From assembly GCF_009496285.1 (NCBI RefSeq), contig NZ_WIJK01000003.1, positions 1-64,000 of the forward strand: a stretch of DNA of 64,000 nt, written 5' to 3'. Under the pieces are notes generated by a model that was not told where the DNA came from, searched no databases, and saw only the letters and a list, made by a program, of their open reading frames with translations. This DNA is from Streptococcus mitis. GTDB lineage: Bacteria > Bacillota > Bacilli > Lactobacillales > Streptococcaceae. Positions within the stretch are counted from its first letter, which is position 1; every line of letters begins with the position of its first letter. The position numbers and the translations under genes were made by a program. This document shows, piece by piece, positions 26,991 to 37,306 of this stretch.

Positions 26991-27704
26991 TCAATCAATA
27001 TCAGGCAGTTCTACTTCTGCTTGATTCTTTCTTAGCATGAGAATCCCATCTCCAAGAGGAACCAAAGTAGCGGTTAATCCTGGATTGTCCAAAGTCGCAT
27101 CAAATAATCTTTGCAAGCCACGATAAATCGTCCGTTGTCCACGTCGGACTTCCATAATATCCCTCGCAATATCTCCTCCTTGGAAAATATCATCCAAGAC
27201 AATGACTCCACCTACTTCGAGGTGTTTGAGGATTTCTGGTAGAAAGACGATGTATTTGGACTTGGCAGAATCCATAAATACAAAATCATAGGTCTCAGTC
27301 AACGTTGACAGGACATCTACCGCATCACCTTCTAAGAGAGTGATTTGTTTGCGGCTATCAAATTTTGCAAAATTTTCTTTGGCAAAACCAATCATCTCAG
27401 GATTTCGGTCAATAGTGGTGATTTTTGACTTGGGTGAATGCTCTGCCATTAAAAGTGCTGAAAATCCAATAGCCGTACCGATCTCTAAAATGTTTTTTGG
27501 TTGAATGGTTTCCATAAGGAAACGAAAATAAGCGACGGTTTCATGAGGAATGATAGGGATATTCTCCTTGCGAGCAAAGTTTTCTAGCTCTTTTAGAGAA
27601 CCCGTCACCTGCTTTTGTCTGTGGCGCATAAACTCAACAATCTCATGCTTGACAACAGGACGACGCATATTGTGATTGGCATTTTTGCTATAAGACTTTA
27701 CCAT
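26991..27704 (-). CDS. SAM-dependent O-methyltransferase (TrmR/YrrM-like)
   Basis: The 237-aa enzyme has a class I methyltransferase fold: motif I ILEIGTAIGFSALLMAEH near residue 75, acidic loop TTIDRNPEMIG, and DFVFMDSAKSKY followed by GGVIVLDDIF, the metal-dependent O-methyltransferase signature. Members of this group in Firmicutes include the tRNA U34 methyltransferase TrmR, so tRNA is a possible substrate. It starts 5 bp after pepF; prsA follows. Confidence 0.85.
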   Translation of the reverse strand: MVKSYSKNANHNMRRPVVKHEIVEFMRHRQKQVTGSLKELENFARKENIPIIPHETVAYFRFLMETIQPKNILEIGTAIGFSALLMAEHSPKSKITTIDRNPEMIGFAKENFAKFDSRKQITLLEGDAVDVLSTLTETYDFVFMDSAKSKYIVFLPEILKHLEVGGVIVLDDIFQGGDIARDIMEVRRGQRTIYRGLQRLFDATLDNPGLTATLVPLGDGILMLRKNQAEVELPDID

Positions 27705-27709
27705 CTGCC

Positions 27710-29512
27710 TTATGCCAATCCTAATTTTTCAACAAGAGCTTCAAACTCATCTAAACGACGTTCAAAGACAGCAAAGGCATCGTTGAGGTAGTCTTCCTTC
27801 TCCATATCAACGCCTGCTTTTCTCATGACATTAAGTGGATAGTCTGACTTCCCTGCTTTGAGGTAATCGATATAGCGATCACGATCTTCTTGGCTACCAT
27901 GAACAATCTTTTCAGCCAAGGCTGAAGCTGCTGCAAAGCCTGTTGAATATTGATACACATAGTAGTTGTAGTAGAAATGTGGAATACGGGCCCATTCATA
28001 TTGAATTTCAGGATTGTCTTCTTTACTCAAACCATAGTATGCTTCATTCAAGTCGGCATAAAGCTCATTTAAGAATTCACTGGTCAAGACTTCACCATTT
28101 TGGTCGGCTTGGTGGATGGCATGCTCAAATTCAGCAAACTGAGTTTGACGGAAGACTGTACCACGGAAACCATCTAGGAAGTTGTTTAAGATTGCAAAGC
28201 GTGTTGCATCATCTTGAACTTCTTGCAATAATTTTTCTGTCAGGATGTTTTCATTAGTAGTTGAAGCAATTTCTGCTAAGAAAATCGAATAGTCTCCATA
28301 AACGTATGGCTGGGTTTCACGAGTATAGCTAGAGTGCATACTGTGTCCAGTTTCATGGACAAGAGTAAAGAGATTATCTAGATTGTCCTGCCAGTTAAGA
28401 AGCATGAAGGCATTTGTATCGTATGATCCACCTGAATATGCACCTGAACGCTTGCCTTGGTTTTCATAGACATCAATCCAACGTTCGCTAAAGGCACGTT
28501 TAACTCGACTCAAGTAATCATCACCAAGAACTGCCAAAGCTTCTTCTGCCTTCTTTAAGGCTTCCTCGTAAGTAAAGCTGTAGTCTACTGAAGAAAGTGG
28601 TGTATAGACATCATACATCTTGAGGTCTGGAATACCCAAGATTTTTGAACGTAGTGCAAGATAACGATGCAAGAGTGGCAAGTGTTTGCGAACTGCTGAC
28701 ACTAGATTGTCATAGACACTTTCTGGTACAAAGTTAGCCGCAAGAGCAGCCTGACGAGCACTCTCATAATTGCGAACTTTAGCACGGTAGTTTTGGACTT
28801 TGACATTGGTCTGTAGAGTCTTAGCATAGGTGTGCTGGAACTGCTCGTAAGTCGCATAAAGTGCTTCATAGGCACAACGACGTACTTCTCGATTTTTTGA
28901 TTCCATCAAACGTACGTAGGTTCCGTGAGAGAGCTGCACTTCATTATCTTCGTCATCCAAAACGTAAGGGAAAGTAAGATCAGCATTGTCTAGAATAGCA
29001 AAGGTTTCACTTGCCGAACCAAAGATTTCACTGGCTCCTGCAAGCAATTCTTCTTCACGCTGTGAAAGAACATGATCTTTCTTTTGTAAGAGCTGATCAA
29101 AAAAGTGTTTATAAAGCTCAAGTTTAGGTTCAGCAGCCAAGAAAGCAGTCATTTGTTCCTCAGTAATCTTCATAAACTCTGGCTCGTAGAAAGAAAGAGC
29201 TTGATCCAGCTGGCTATAAAGTGTCATAGCCTTAGCATAGTATTCTTGATACTTAGCTTCGCGCGTGTCTTGGTCATTTTTCATATGCGCATAGACATAA
29301 AGCTTCTCCAACTGGCGCTCTAACTCTAGAGAACGTTCAGTAATTTCAAGCAAGCTCTGAGCACTGTCTAAAAGATGACCTACATATTGGTCAACTGTTT
29401 CCACTTCCTCTGACAGTTGGTTGAGGGCTTCTTCCCAAGCCTGATCAGTAGCAAAGATCGTTGATAGATCCCATTTGTCTTTTTCATTTATTTCATTTCG
29501 TTGTAATACCAT
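27710..29512 (-). CDS. pepF: Oligoendopeptidase F
   Basis: A cytoplasmic zinc metallopeptidase of family M3B that cuts peptides of about 7-17 residues. The 600-aa length and the HEXXH motif (HETGH, His386-His390, in [14 protein letters not shown]) with the downstream third ligand region ([11 protein letters not shown]) are as expected. GGAGG lies 6 nt before the ATG. In streptococci it is also called pepB. It lies between coiA and the methyltransferase gene. Confidence 0.96.
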   Translation of the reverse strand: MVLQRNEINEKDKWDLSTIFATDQAWEEALNQLSEEVETVDQYVGHLLDSAQSLLEITERSLELERQLEKLYVYAHMKNDQDTREAKYQEYYAKAMTLYSQLDQALSFYEPEFMKITEEQMTAFLAAEPKLELYKHFFDQLLQKKDHVLSQREEELLAGASEIFGSASETFAILDNADLTFPYVLDDEDNEVQLSHGTYVRLMESKNREVRRCAYEALYATYEQFQHTYAKTLQTNVKVQNYRAKVRNYESARQAALAANFVPESVYDNLVSAVRKHLPLLHRYLALRSKILGIPDLKMYDVYTPLSSVDYSFTYEEALKKAEEALAVLGDDYLSRVKRAFSERWIDVYENQGKRSGAYSGGSYDTNAFMLLNWQDNLDNLFTLVHETGHSMHSSYTRETQPYVYGDYSIFLAEIASTTNENILTEKLLQEVQDDATRFAILNNFLDGFRGTVFRQTQFAEFEHAIHQADQNGEVLTSEFLNELYADLNEAYYGLSKEDNPEIQYEWARIPHFYYNYYVYQYSTGFAAASALAEKIVHGSQEDRDRYIDYLKAGKSDYPLNVMRKAGVDMEKEDYLNDAFAVFERRLDEFEALVEKLGLA

Positions 29513-29530
29513 AAGATTCCTCCATCCTTT

Positions 29531-30487
29531 CTATTTTACCACATTTTTTAAGAAATATTGCTGATAAAAAGCTGGGGGATAGAGCTTTTGTGTGTCAGTT
29601 TTGGGATTTTGTTGATAATAGGCCTGAAAATTTTTGTAATAGCCCTGCAAATCTATAGTTATCTGGCAAAATTGACCTTTTTCTATAGGCCTTACTTGGG
29701 GAAACCAATCTTGAACATCCAAATTCAGTAGATTCTTCCCCTGAGCATAAGCCTCCCCCTGTTTCCTCATCCAGTAAGGATTTTTATAATAGAGCTGTTG
29801 GCGAATATAGTCGCAAATTGTTTCATCTTGTGATACATCCATACTTGCTATTCTTTGCTTCTGATAGGGAAGCCGTAAAATCTCTATGAGATTGCCTTGC
29901 CCATAAGGAAACTCCCTTATTTGATAATAAAGATTCCCCTTCAAATCTTGATGGATCATGTATTTCAAGCGTAGTATGTCCCTTTGCTGATCTAATTCCC
30001 ATAGATGAAAGCCCATGTTATTACTAAAGTAAAGAAAATCTCTCTGAAGTTTAGTTAGACGCTCTCTTAGCCAGAGCTTTTCTCCTAGTAGCCAAAGAAC
30101 TTGAAGACTCAAACTTCGATAACCATTGCTTCTCTCCCGTAAAAGTTCACAAGAAATGGGACTACACTGAATTTCTAAAACTATTTTCTTATTGATAAAG
30201 ATATCTGCGATTTGCTTCAGTTCAGGTATGGGATATTCCATCTCAACTTCATCATTCTTCTTAACCCAATAAAATAAACGTTTCTTGTTTTCCAGATGCT
30301 CTGGTCCTTCATTTTCATGGAAAAAATCACATTTTTTAAGACTTTCATGGGCAAAATGTGCACGCACGTTTTTTCCTTTCCTCAAGCGGACACTCGTTCC
30401 ACAAGCCGGACAATAATAAGCTTGTTTGACTAGTTCATCCTCTAAGGCATTGACTAGGTGCCCATTTTCATCTCTAGCTAAAAACAT
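29531..30487 (-). CDS. coiA: Competence protein CoiA
   Basis: A late-competence protein needed for transformation after DNA uptake. The 318 aa contain an N-terminal Cys/His segment (YYCPACGTSVRLRKGKNVRA, then HFAHES) and a PD-(D/E)XK-like nuclease core (IADIFINKKIVLEIQCSPIS with D, E and Q in place). A cin-box lies 20 bp upstream and an AGGAGG RBS follows it. Together these show control by the competence sigma factor ComX/SigX. Confidence 0.95.
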   Translation of the reverse strand: MFLARDENGHLVNALEDELVKQAYYCPACGTSVRLRKGKNVRAHFAHESLKKCDFFHENEGPEHLENKKRLFYWVKKNDEVEMEYPIPELKQIADIFINKKIVLEIQCSPISCELLRERSNGYRSLSLQVLWLLGEKLWLRERLTKLQRDFLYFSNNMGFHLWELDQQRDILRLKYMIHQDLKGNLYYQIREFPYGQGNLIEILRLPYQKQRIASMDVSQDETICDYIRQQLYYKNPYWMRKQGEAYAQGKNLLNLDVQDWFPQVRPIEKGQFCQITIDLQGYYKNFQAYYQQNPKTDTQKLYPPAFYQQYFLKNVVK

Positions 30488-30506
30488 AAAACCTCCTTTT
30501 CTACTT

Positions 30507-30514
30507 TATTCGAA
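30507..30514 (-). promoter_or_regulatory. cin-box (ComX promoter) of coiA
   Basis: The minus strand reads TTCGAATA, one base from the TACGAATA consensus, with the expected T-rich stretch upstream; a very short leader follows. Confidence 0.85.
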
Positions 30515-30524
30515 AAGGATAAGA

Positions 30525-30549
30525 AAAAGGCTGAGAAAAACAGCCTTTT
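30525..30549. terminator. Terminator downstream of the DUF1887 gene
   Basis: AAAAGGCTG and CAGCCTTTT form a 9-bp stem flanked by A and T runs, between the CARF-nuclease gene and the coiA cin-box. Confidence 0.8.
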
Positions 30550-30581
30550 CATAGATTATTTAACGACTTAAGAGAGAGTTT

Positions 30582-31730
30582 TTATCTGCTTTTTCTTTTG
30601 AGTTTCTTTTCCAACATCGGAATGATGTTAGAAATCTGATCATTTTTTATGACCAAGACTCCGTATTCATGGCAACGATTGATGTATACTGGATTTATTT
30701 TCCCAGAACAAACAATTAGTTTTAGACAACTTTCCCCGGCAAAATGGGTGGCATAAAGTTTTAATTCATTTATAGCCTCTACTGATAAGTCTGTCATTTT
30801 ACAGGAAATAAAAACAATGGACCTACCTTTACGAAGGACAACATCAATCTCATTTTGTACATTATCAGCCTCAGGGAAAATACCATTCCAATCAATTTCA
30901 GCCCCAATCATACATTCATCAAAATACTCTGACTCTAGCGCTAGAAGGTAAAGATAGAGTTCTAAAATATGGCCTTTGCTCCGACAAAGCAGTTGGGCCT
31001 CGGGGGTAGAAAAAGTATAACTAACGTGTTTAGAAGTTTCCTCTTCAATATGGAGCAAGCCAGCATCTGTTAATAAGGAAATGATAGATTTAGGGTAATA
31101 ATAACGTTTCCCATTATTCTCTAGCACTTTTCCTGTTTCAGAATGAATATTACTCGTCTTTGCCAGCGCAAAAAATTGTGTTACTTTTAACCACTCTTCA
31201 GGATTTGTAAGGGCAAAATTTGCCAGTTTTTTGATAGCAGCAATCTGTTTAGGCGTATGGAAAGGTTGCTTGGACTTTAGTAGTTTACCACCACGTAGGG
31301 CAATCAACTGCTGGATGGTTAGAGTTGGGACCACCAGGTTCTTTTTCTCCAATTTCCCAAGCTTCCAGTCATACTGTAGACCATGGTCAACATCCATTGC
31401 AAGAAGTGGTATATTTCTCTCCAAAGCATACTGATAAAGAACCATTGCTAATAGATTATCTCCGCCAAAAACATCGATGGTCACTGAATCATAGTTAGTC
31501 AAGAAAAGATTCAAATCATCCGTAATCTTATCTAGACTTATTTGCCGAAAATGCACTTGTTTTACATGGGAAACTTGATCCAGCAAAAAATGTTTCAAGG
31601 CCAATCTTTCATCTTCTGTAATTTTTTTCAAGGAGAGAAATAAAACCTCATCACAATCACAAATAAAAGTCTGATAAACATTTTTCTCGATAGTGTGATG
31701 ATCAAAAAGTTCGACTAAAAGACTAGGCAT
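30582..31730 (-). CDS. Stand-alone CARF-nuclease protein (DUF1887, Card1/Can2-like)
   Basis: The 382-aa protein has the DUF1887 layout. The N-terminal CARF-type Rossmann domain (about 1-150) has a ligand-loop motif DVFGGDN at 86-92. A winged-helix-like middle follows (about 155-250). The C-terminal restriction-endonuclease-like domain has GHILELYLYLL near 253, NEIDVVL (Glu294, Asp296) and VFISCK (Lys311). Characterised relatives (Card1, Can2) are nucleases switched on by cyclic tetra-adenylate from type III CRISPR systems. No CRISPR array or cas gene is in this window. The RBS GGGAGG is good. It is inserted between coiA and tehB, which are neighbours in pneumococcus as I recall. Confidence 0.85.
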   Translation of the reverse strand: MPSLLVELFDHHTIEKNVYQTFICDCDEVLFLSLKKITEDERLALKHFLLDQVSHVKQVHFRQISLDKITDDLNLFLTNYDSVTIDVFGGDNLLAMVLYQYALERNIPLLAMDVDHGLQYDWKLGKLEKKNLVVPTLTIQQLIALRGGKLLKSKQPFHTPKQIAAIKKLANFALTNPEEWLKVTQFFALAKTSNIHSETGKVLENNGKRYYYPKSIISLLTDAGLLHIEEETSKHVSYTFSTPEAQLLCRSKGHILELYLYLLALESEYFDECMIGAEIDWNGIFPEADNVQNEIDVVLRKGRSIVFISCKMTDLSVEAINELKLYATHFAGESCLKLIVCSGKINPVYINRCHEYGVLVIKNDQISNIIPMLEKKLKRKSR

Positions 31731-31888
31731 ATCGCTACCTCCCTATTAAAAATTTGCTAGTTGTATAGAAAATTTAAAATTACTTAGAATAAACTTCATA
31801 GAAATATGGGTTAAGAGATTGTCTTAATCATTTTCTACACTTCTAGTATAGCATAATTACAATAATTCATTCTCAAATCTTTATATAG

Positions 31889-31927
31889 AAAAACGAATAG
31901 AAGATTTTTCTATCCTCTATTCGTTTT
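31889..31927. terminator. Bidirectional terminator after tehB
   Basis: AAAACGAATAGA and TCTATTCGTTTT make a 12-bp stem with T runs in both directions. It ends the ybeY-to-tehB run. Confidence 0.85.
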
Positions 31928-31933
31928 ATTAGC

Positions 31934-32794
31934 TTATTTTACCTTTTTAGCCAACATGGTCGCAAATCGTAGTTGGATACGATTGCCATTTTCGTCACGA
32001 CGGTGCAAATGACCAGGATTTTCATTGTACTTCACTAACTCCCAGTCCTGGTAGTAATTTGCCAATTCCCCTTCTTTAAAGGTGAATGGGAAGTTCACTG
32101 AACATGGATAATCTTCTGTATCCATAGCACACACTATCAAATTGTAACCTCCAATTGAGGTTTGTTCCTGCATGTTTTGAATGATAGCTGGAATACGATC
32201 TGCTTGTAAAAACATAAGAACAACCGTTGATACGATAAAATCATAAGTTTGACCAATACTAGCTGAATTAATATCGTAGAGACCTACAGGCATCTCTAAA
32301 TCTTCTTGCTCTACGATACTTTGCAAGATTTCAAGGGATAACTCATTTTGATCTACAGCTGTGACATCGAATCCATGTTGAGCGAGAAAGAGGGCGTTTC
32401 TTCCTTGACCACAGCCCAGGTCTAGTGCTTTACATGGTTTCACGGTCTGTATAGCTTCTAAAACCTCCGAATGAACTGGATTGCTATTGTATTTCTTAGG
32501 GAAATAATCCTCTGTTTTACAATAAAATTCCAAGTACCATTCCACATCATCTGTGGCAGCTTCCACTCTGTGCCAAGCTTGAGGTTGCGCCATCGGATTA
32601 TCAGCACCTGCTTCAAAGAGGTGCTCAGCTATAACTTCCCCCTCCTCAGTCAATTCAATAAACTTAAGAGCCCCTTTTAATACGGTAATCTTCCCCCAGG
32701 TTCCGACCTTGGTATTGTGTTTTCTTTGAACAGCTTCAGGCATGGTGTCTTTATTCCATACTGGCATTCGTTTATAGGCAACTAGTTTTTCCAT
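31934..32794 (-). CDS. tehB: Tellurite-resistance methyltransferase TehB with N-terminal DUF1971 domain
   Basis: The 286 aa have an N-terminal cupin-like DUF1971 domain (about 1-95, VAYKRMPVWNKDTMPEAVQR) and a C-terminal SAM methyltransferase with motif I ALDLGCGQGRNALFLAQHGF (about 123). TehB methylates tellurite and selenite oxyanions; the physiological role in streptococci is unclear. It follows smpB by 14 bp and is probably the last gene of the long operon. Confidence 0.9.
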   Translation of the reverse strand: MEKLVAYKRMPVWNKDTMPEAVQRKHNTKVGTWGKITVLKGALKFIELTEEGEVIAEHLFEAGADNPMAQPQAWHRVEAATDDVEWYLEFYCKTEDYFPKKYNSNPVHSEVLEAIQTVKPCKALDLGCGQGRNALFLAQHGFDVTAVDQNELSLEILQSIVEQEDLEMPVGLYDINSASIGQTYDFIVSTVVLMFLQADRIPAIIQNMQEQTSIGGYNLIVCAMDTEDYPCSVNFPFTFKEGELANYYQDWELVKYNENPGHLHRRDENGNRIQLRFATMLAKKVK

Positions 32795-32808
32795 TTACTT
32801 CACTCTTT

Positions 32809-33276
32809 CTATCGATGGTTAACTGCTTTCATAACACGCGCAATGTCTCGGTCTTGCTCACGACGTTTAATCGACTCACGTTTATCGTAGTCATGTTTTC
32901 CTTTAGCAAGTCCTAAAAGAAGCTTGGCATAGCCGTCTTTGATGTAGACTTTAAGTGGAACCAGAGTCATCCCTGTCCCTTTGGTTTCTTGCTCCAATTT
33001 CTGGATTTGTTTTTTATGAAGGAGAAGTTTACGACGACGTTCTGGCTCCTGGTTCCAGATGTTGCCCTCCTCATAAGGAGCGATATGGACATTGCTCAGC
33101 CAAACTTCCCCATTCTTAACCTGAGCAAACCCATCTTTCAGATTGATGCGGGCTGCTCGAACACTTTTGATTTCTGTACCAGTGAGGACCATTCCTGCTT
33201 CAATGGTATCAACAATTGTATAATCGTGGCTTGCTTTCTTATTTTGTGCGACGACCTTTCCCTCGCCCTTTGCCAT
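32809..33276 (-). CDS. smpB: SsrA-binding protein SmpB
   Basis: The 155-aa partner of tmRNA in ribosome rescue: [39 protein letters not shown] and the basic C-terminal tail ([19 protein letters not shown]) are family signatures. The start overlaps the 3' end of rnr by 38 bp. The rnr-smpB pairing is functional: RNase R degrades the non-stop mRNAs released by trans-translation. Confidence 0.97.
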   Translation of the reverse strand: MAKGEGKVVAQNKKASHDYTIVDTIEAGMVLTGTEIKSVRAARINLKDGFAQVKNGEVWLSNVHIAPYEEGNIWNQEPERRRKLLLHKKQIQKLEQETKGTGMTLVPLKVYIKDGYAKLLLGLAKGKHDYDKRESIKRREQDRDIARVMKAVNHR

Positions 33277-35581
33277 GCTTAGCTCCTTTCTTTGCTACTT
33301 CCTTATAAAAAGGTTTCTTGCTCTTTTTCTTCTTGTCTTTTGATGAATGCTTGCGCTTATCACTTGAGCGACCAGCTTTTCTCTTGTCTTCTTTCTTATC
33401 CGAACGACTACCTCTATCCTTGCGGCCAGAGTCTTTCAAACCTTTCTCAATCACATCAAATTCGCTTGGAATAAAGGAGAAATCAATCTCCCCTGTCATC
33501 TTATCGGCTCTTTCGACACGAATGCGTATCTGTTGTCCCACACGGAAGGTTGTCCCTGATTTCTCCCCACGAAGAGTCAAATCACGTTCGTTAAAATGAT
33601 AGAACTCAGGTAAATTAGTAATGTGAATCAAGCCTTCGACTGTATTTGGCAATTCAACAAAAAGACCAAACTTGACGATACTTGAAACGACTGCATCATA
33701 CTCTTCACCCACAAACTCTTCCATGTATTCAGCTTTTTTCATGGCTTCAACTTCACGCTCTGCCTCAATAGCTCTGCGCTCACGATTTGAAGACTGGGTC
33801 GCAATCTCAGGAATTACTTGTTCAAAATGCTCCGCTACTTCCTTAGAACGTCCATAGTCACGAATCATACGATGAACAAGGAGGTCCGGATAACGGCGAA
33901 TCGGACTGGTAAAGTGAGTGTAATAGTCCGCAGCTAGTCCATAATGACCGTGATTATGCTCAGAATAACGAGCCTGTTGCATAGAACGCAGAAGCATCAT
34001 GGATAACACATCTGCGTAAGGTTCACCCTCAACGGCACGCATGATGTCTTGGAGGGCTTCTTGACTAATTTCACTGGCAGTTCCGTAGATTCGCAAGCCA
34101 AAACTAGAAGCGTAATCAATAAACTTCTGAACTTTTTCTGCTTTTGGCTCCTCATGGATTCGATAGATGAAAGGAAGGTCTAGCTTGCTAAAATGCTCAG
34201 CAACTGTTTCATTGGCAATCAGCATAAAGGACTCAATCATACGTTCTGCAGTACCGCGATGACGAAGAACAATATCTACTGGTTTCCCTTGCTTGTCAAC
34301 CAAGATTTTAGCTTCATTGGTATCAAAATTAAGAGCTCCACGCTTAATCCGCATACCTTCAAGAATTTCATGGAGCTTGGCCATGAGTTCGATGCTAGGA
34401 ACAATTTTCTTATACTCTTGTCTCTTCTCTTCATCACCTTCTAGGATATCATTCACATCACTATAAGTCATACGGAAACTTGTCTTGATAACTGTCTGCG
34501 TAATGGTGTAATTACGAACCCGACCATTTTTGTCAATCTCCATAATAGCAGATTGAGTCAAGCGGTCCACTTGAGGATTAAGAGAACAGATGCCATTTGA
34601 AAGGCGTTCTGGTAGCATTGGAACTACTCGGTCTGTCACATAGACAGAGGTCGCTCGATTGAGGGCTTCCTTGTCAAGGGCAGAACCCTCTGTTACATAG
34701 TATGAAACATCCGCGATATGAACTCCTAGTTCAAAATTTCCATTCTTCAAGTGCTTGATGTGAACTGCGTCGTCCAAGTCCTTAGCATCTGCTCCATCTA
34801 TGGTAAATGTAATTTCATCTCTCAGGTCCAGACGGCCTTCCATGTCTTTTTGGGATGGAGCATCAGGTACACTTTCTGCTTCTTTAATAACAGCCTCTGG
34901 AAATTCTGAGACAATGTCCATTGATTCCAAGACCTCAAGAACATCAATTCCGACATCCGTTGAATGCCCCACCACATCGAGGACACTGGCGACAAAGAAA
35001 TCATGTTTCTTGCTTGGGTATTTATCGATAAATACCTTGAGAACTTCTGTTCCCTCCAGTTTAAGAGCTGGTTTCTTCACATAAATCAGTTGACTGATTT
35101 TCTGATTTTTCGAACGGATGTAGCCAGCATACTTGGGCTTTTCCTGATCTAGAACGATTTGGCCGACAACAGTTGTCAAACTGTGTTCTAAGATATCAAT
35201 AATTTTGGCTTCGGCAGCTGTTCCCTTGTTGCGGTCAGCGACTTTCTTGATCACGACCTCAACGGTATCACCATCAATAGCATAATTGACATCGTTTTTT
35301 CCTACAAAAAGGTCGTCCTCTTCCCCTTCTAGGCTAACAAAACCAAAGCCATTTTTATGGGCATGAAAAATTCCCTTGAGGGTAATTTCATGTTTTTTCT
35401 TAACTTCTAAAGTCAGACTACCATCTTCTTCAAAGCGAATCTGGTGCTTACGTTCCATCAAGGAAAGAGTTTTGATTAACTCACGGAAGTCCTTTGAACC
35501 ATCCTTCCCGAGAGCACTGGCCAAGTCATTAACTGTGACACTCCCCTTCTCTTGTAAATATTCTTTTATTTTATCTTTCAT
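33239..35581 (-). CDS. rnr: Ribonuclease R
   Basis: A processive 3'-5' exoribonuclease. The 780 aa contain an N-terminal winged-helix part, cold-shock domains ([20 protein letters not shown]), the RNB catalytic domain with [14 protein letters not shown], an S1 domain ([19 protein letters not shown]) and a Lys-rich tail (about 715-780) that unwinds structured RNA. It lies between secG and smpB, with smpB overlapping its end. Confidence 0.97.
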   Translation of the reverse strand: MKDKIKEYLQEKGSVTVNDLASALGKDGSKDFRELIKTLSLMERKHQIRFEEDGSLTLEVKKKHEITLKGIFHAHKNGFGFVSLEGEEDDLFVGKNDVNYAIDGDTVEVVIKKVADRNKGTAAEAKIIDILEHSLTTVVGQIVLDQEKPKYAGYIRSKNQKISQLIYVKKPALKLEGTEVLKVFIDKYPSKKHDFFVASVLDVVGHSTDVGIDVLEVLESMDIVSEFPEAVIKEAESVPDAPSQKDMEGRLDLRDEITFTIDGADAKDLDDAVHIKHLKNGNFELGVHIADVSYYVTEGSALDKEALNRATSVYVTDRVVPMLPERLSNGICSLNPQVDRLTQSAIMEIDKNGRVRNYTITQTVIKTSFRMTYSDVNDILEGDEEKRQEYKKIVPSIELMAKLHEILEGMRIKRGALNFDTNEAKILVDKQGKPVDIVLRHRGTAERMIESFMLIANETVAEHFSKLDLPFIYRIHEEPKAEKVQKFIDYASSFGLRIYGTASEISQEALQDIMRAVEGEPYADVLSMMLLRSMQQARYSEHNHGHYGLAADYYTHFTSPIRRYPDLLVHRMIRDYGRSKEVAEHFEQVIPEIATQSSNRERRAIEAEREVEAMKKAEYMEEFVGEEYDAVVSSIVKFGLFVELPNTVEGLIHITNLPEFYHFNERDLTLRGEKSGTTFRVGQQIRIRVERADKMTGEIDFSFIPSEFDVIEKGLKDSGRKDRGSRSDKKEDKRKAGRSSDKRKHSSKDKKKKSKKPFYKEVAKKGAKHGKGRGKGRRTK

Positions 35582-35640
35582 GTTTACTTTCTAGATTTTT
35601 TTATTTTCATTTTGAACTATAACTTAGGTGTGACCACTTT

Positions 35641-35677
35641 TAAAAATAAAAATGGGCAAAGACCTAGTCCCGCCCAT
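35641..35677 (-). terminator. Terminator between secG and rnr
   Basis: On the minus strand ATGGGC, a 14-nt loop and GCCCAT are followed by TTTTATTTTT. It would partly separate rnr-smpB-tehB from the upstream run. Confidence 0.7.
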
Positions 35678-35684
35678 TATTTTC

Positions 35685-35918
35685 TTATCTACTTGATAAT
35701 ACCGTCAATGCTAAGGCAATGGCTAGCCAGAAAAAGACTAAAATTCCTGTCAAACGTTGCATTACAGCTTCAAAACCACGCGCTTTGCTACGTTCAAACA
35801 AATCACCTGCACTGGCATCAAATACATTGCTAGATTGGTTTTTAGTTGGTTGCATGAAAATTGCAATCACAATCACAACAGATAATACTAATAAAATGGT
35901 TAATAATAGGTTATACAT
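35685..35918 (-). CDS. secG: Preprotein translocase subunit SecG
   Basis: A 77-aa two-helix membrane protein of the SecYEG channel: first helix LLLTILLVLSVVIVIAIFMQ, a cytoplasmic loop with SSNVFDASAGDLFER, second helix GILVFFWLAIALALTVL. The secG-rnr-smpB order is conserved across Firmicutes. Confidence 0.95.
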   Translation of the reverse strand: MYNLLLTILLVLSVVIVIAIFMQPTKNQSSNVFDASAGDLFERSKARGFEAVMQRLTGILVFFWLAIALALTVLSSR

Positions 35919-35957
35919 ATCAAACTCCTTAAAATCCCTATTATTCTACCATAATTT

Positions 35958-36107
35958 CTACTTAGATTCAAGATGTAGAGTCACTTTTCTTTCTTTAGGG
36001 CAATACTTTAAGACCTCAATCTTGTCTGGATGGGTTTTGGAGTTCTTACTGGTTAGATAATTGATGCTGCCACAAGAGGAGCATTTGAGATTGATTTTTA
36101 CTCGCAC
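35958..36107 (-). CDS. rpmG: Ribosomal protein L33 (partly zinc-binding type)
   Basis: A 49-aa protein starting with GTG at 36107, which shares its G with the pmrA TAG stop: [20 protein letters not shown], ending [15 protein letters not shown]. The first knuckle has both cysteines (CSSC) but the second has only one (YCPK, followed by ERK rather than a Cys), so it is intermediate between zinc-binding and zinc-free L33. The two-gene arrangement with secG is seen in other streptococci. It is too short for many gene finders and starts with GTG. Confidence 0.92.
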
Positions 36108-37306
36108 TAGATTTCCTTCACTTTTAATAATGTTCTAAATTGGATAAGGTTAAATAAACAACTGAGAGCTACACAAAGAGCTGTTGCATAAAATACTGAG
36201 TGATAGCCAAATTGTCCCGCTACTGCTGATCCTGCTAAGGGACCTATCACTCCTCCTAGATAAAAGAAGACTTGATTAAAGGCAAATACCCTTGAAATGC
36301 CAACTTTAGGGGTCATTTTGCTTAGGAGAGCATTGACACCAGGTATCAGAGCTCCTGTCCCCAAACCAAATAGAAAACGATAGAAGCCTAATTGGAATGG
36401 GCTAGTCGCATTTGCACATAATAGATATATGAAAACTGAATATACCTGAGCTACGACAAGTAGTCGATGATTGCCCACTTTATCACCTAATTTCCCCATG
36501 ACTCCTGCACTCATCATACTTGAAAAGCCCATGCTAGATACAATCAAGCCAGAGACAAAGAGAAGATTTTCTTTCTGTCCCAGATCTCGTACATACAGGG
36601 CAAGGATAGGACCGATAGATTGGGCAGCAAATTGAATCACAAAGCTAGTTAGAAATAGATTTATCAAGAGAAAAGGATATTTAACAGAAGTAAAGAGCTC
36701 TTTGGTAGGGAGTGCTTTTTCTTTCGGCACTGGTTGAAAGTCTTCCTTGATAAAAAAAATAGTTAAGATAGCAGCCAGAAATAAAAAACCACCAACCATC
36801 AAGAAAACATTGCGAATTCCAAAAATTTCGGCAATGAAACCACCGACAAAGGGACCAGTCAAAGTTCCAGCGACAACACCAGTTGATAAAGTCCCTAGAG
36901 CGTATCCTGACCTATCTTTGGGGACTTGACTAGCAATTAAAGCTGTCGCATTGGGTACAAATCCTGTAAAAACTCCATTAAGAAACCTTAAGAACAAGAG
37001 CCAGAAAACATTTGGAACAAAGGCCAGACCTCCCATAGTAATAGTCATGGCTAGCCCTGCACGAATCATCATGGGTTTTCGACCATACTTGTCTGCTAAG
37101 ATACCCCAAATTGGTGATACAAAGGCTGCAGAAATGGCTGAGACTGATATAGCTAAACCTGAATAAAAGGCAACTTGATCTCCTTCAATTTCTAACTGTT
37201 CGACAAAAATAGGCATGAAAGGAACAACGAGAGAAATGCTGGCTCCTGTTAAAAAACAACCAAACCAAGCAATACGAAGATTATCCTTCCAACTAATCTC
37301 TTGCAT
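36107..37306 (-). CDS. pmrA: Major-facilitator multidrug efflux protein PmrA
   Basis: A 399-aa, 12-helix MFS drug/proton antiporter that in pneumococcus exports fluoroquinolones and dyes. The MFS motif A ([20 protein letters not shown]) lies between helices 2 and 3, and motif C-like [16 protein letters not shown] marks an antiporter. The ATG at 37306 ([17 protein letters not shown]) has AGGAGG 8 nt upstream and gives exactly the length of pneumococcal PmrA; upstream in-frame starts are rejected. It overlaps coaE by 14 bp. Confidence 0.93.
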
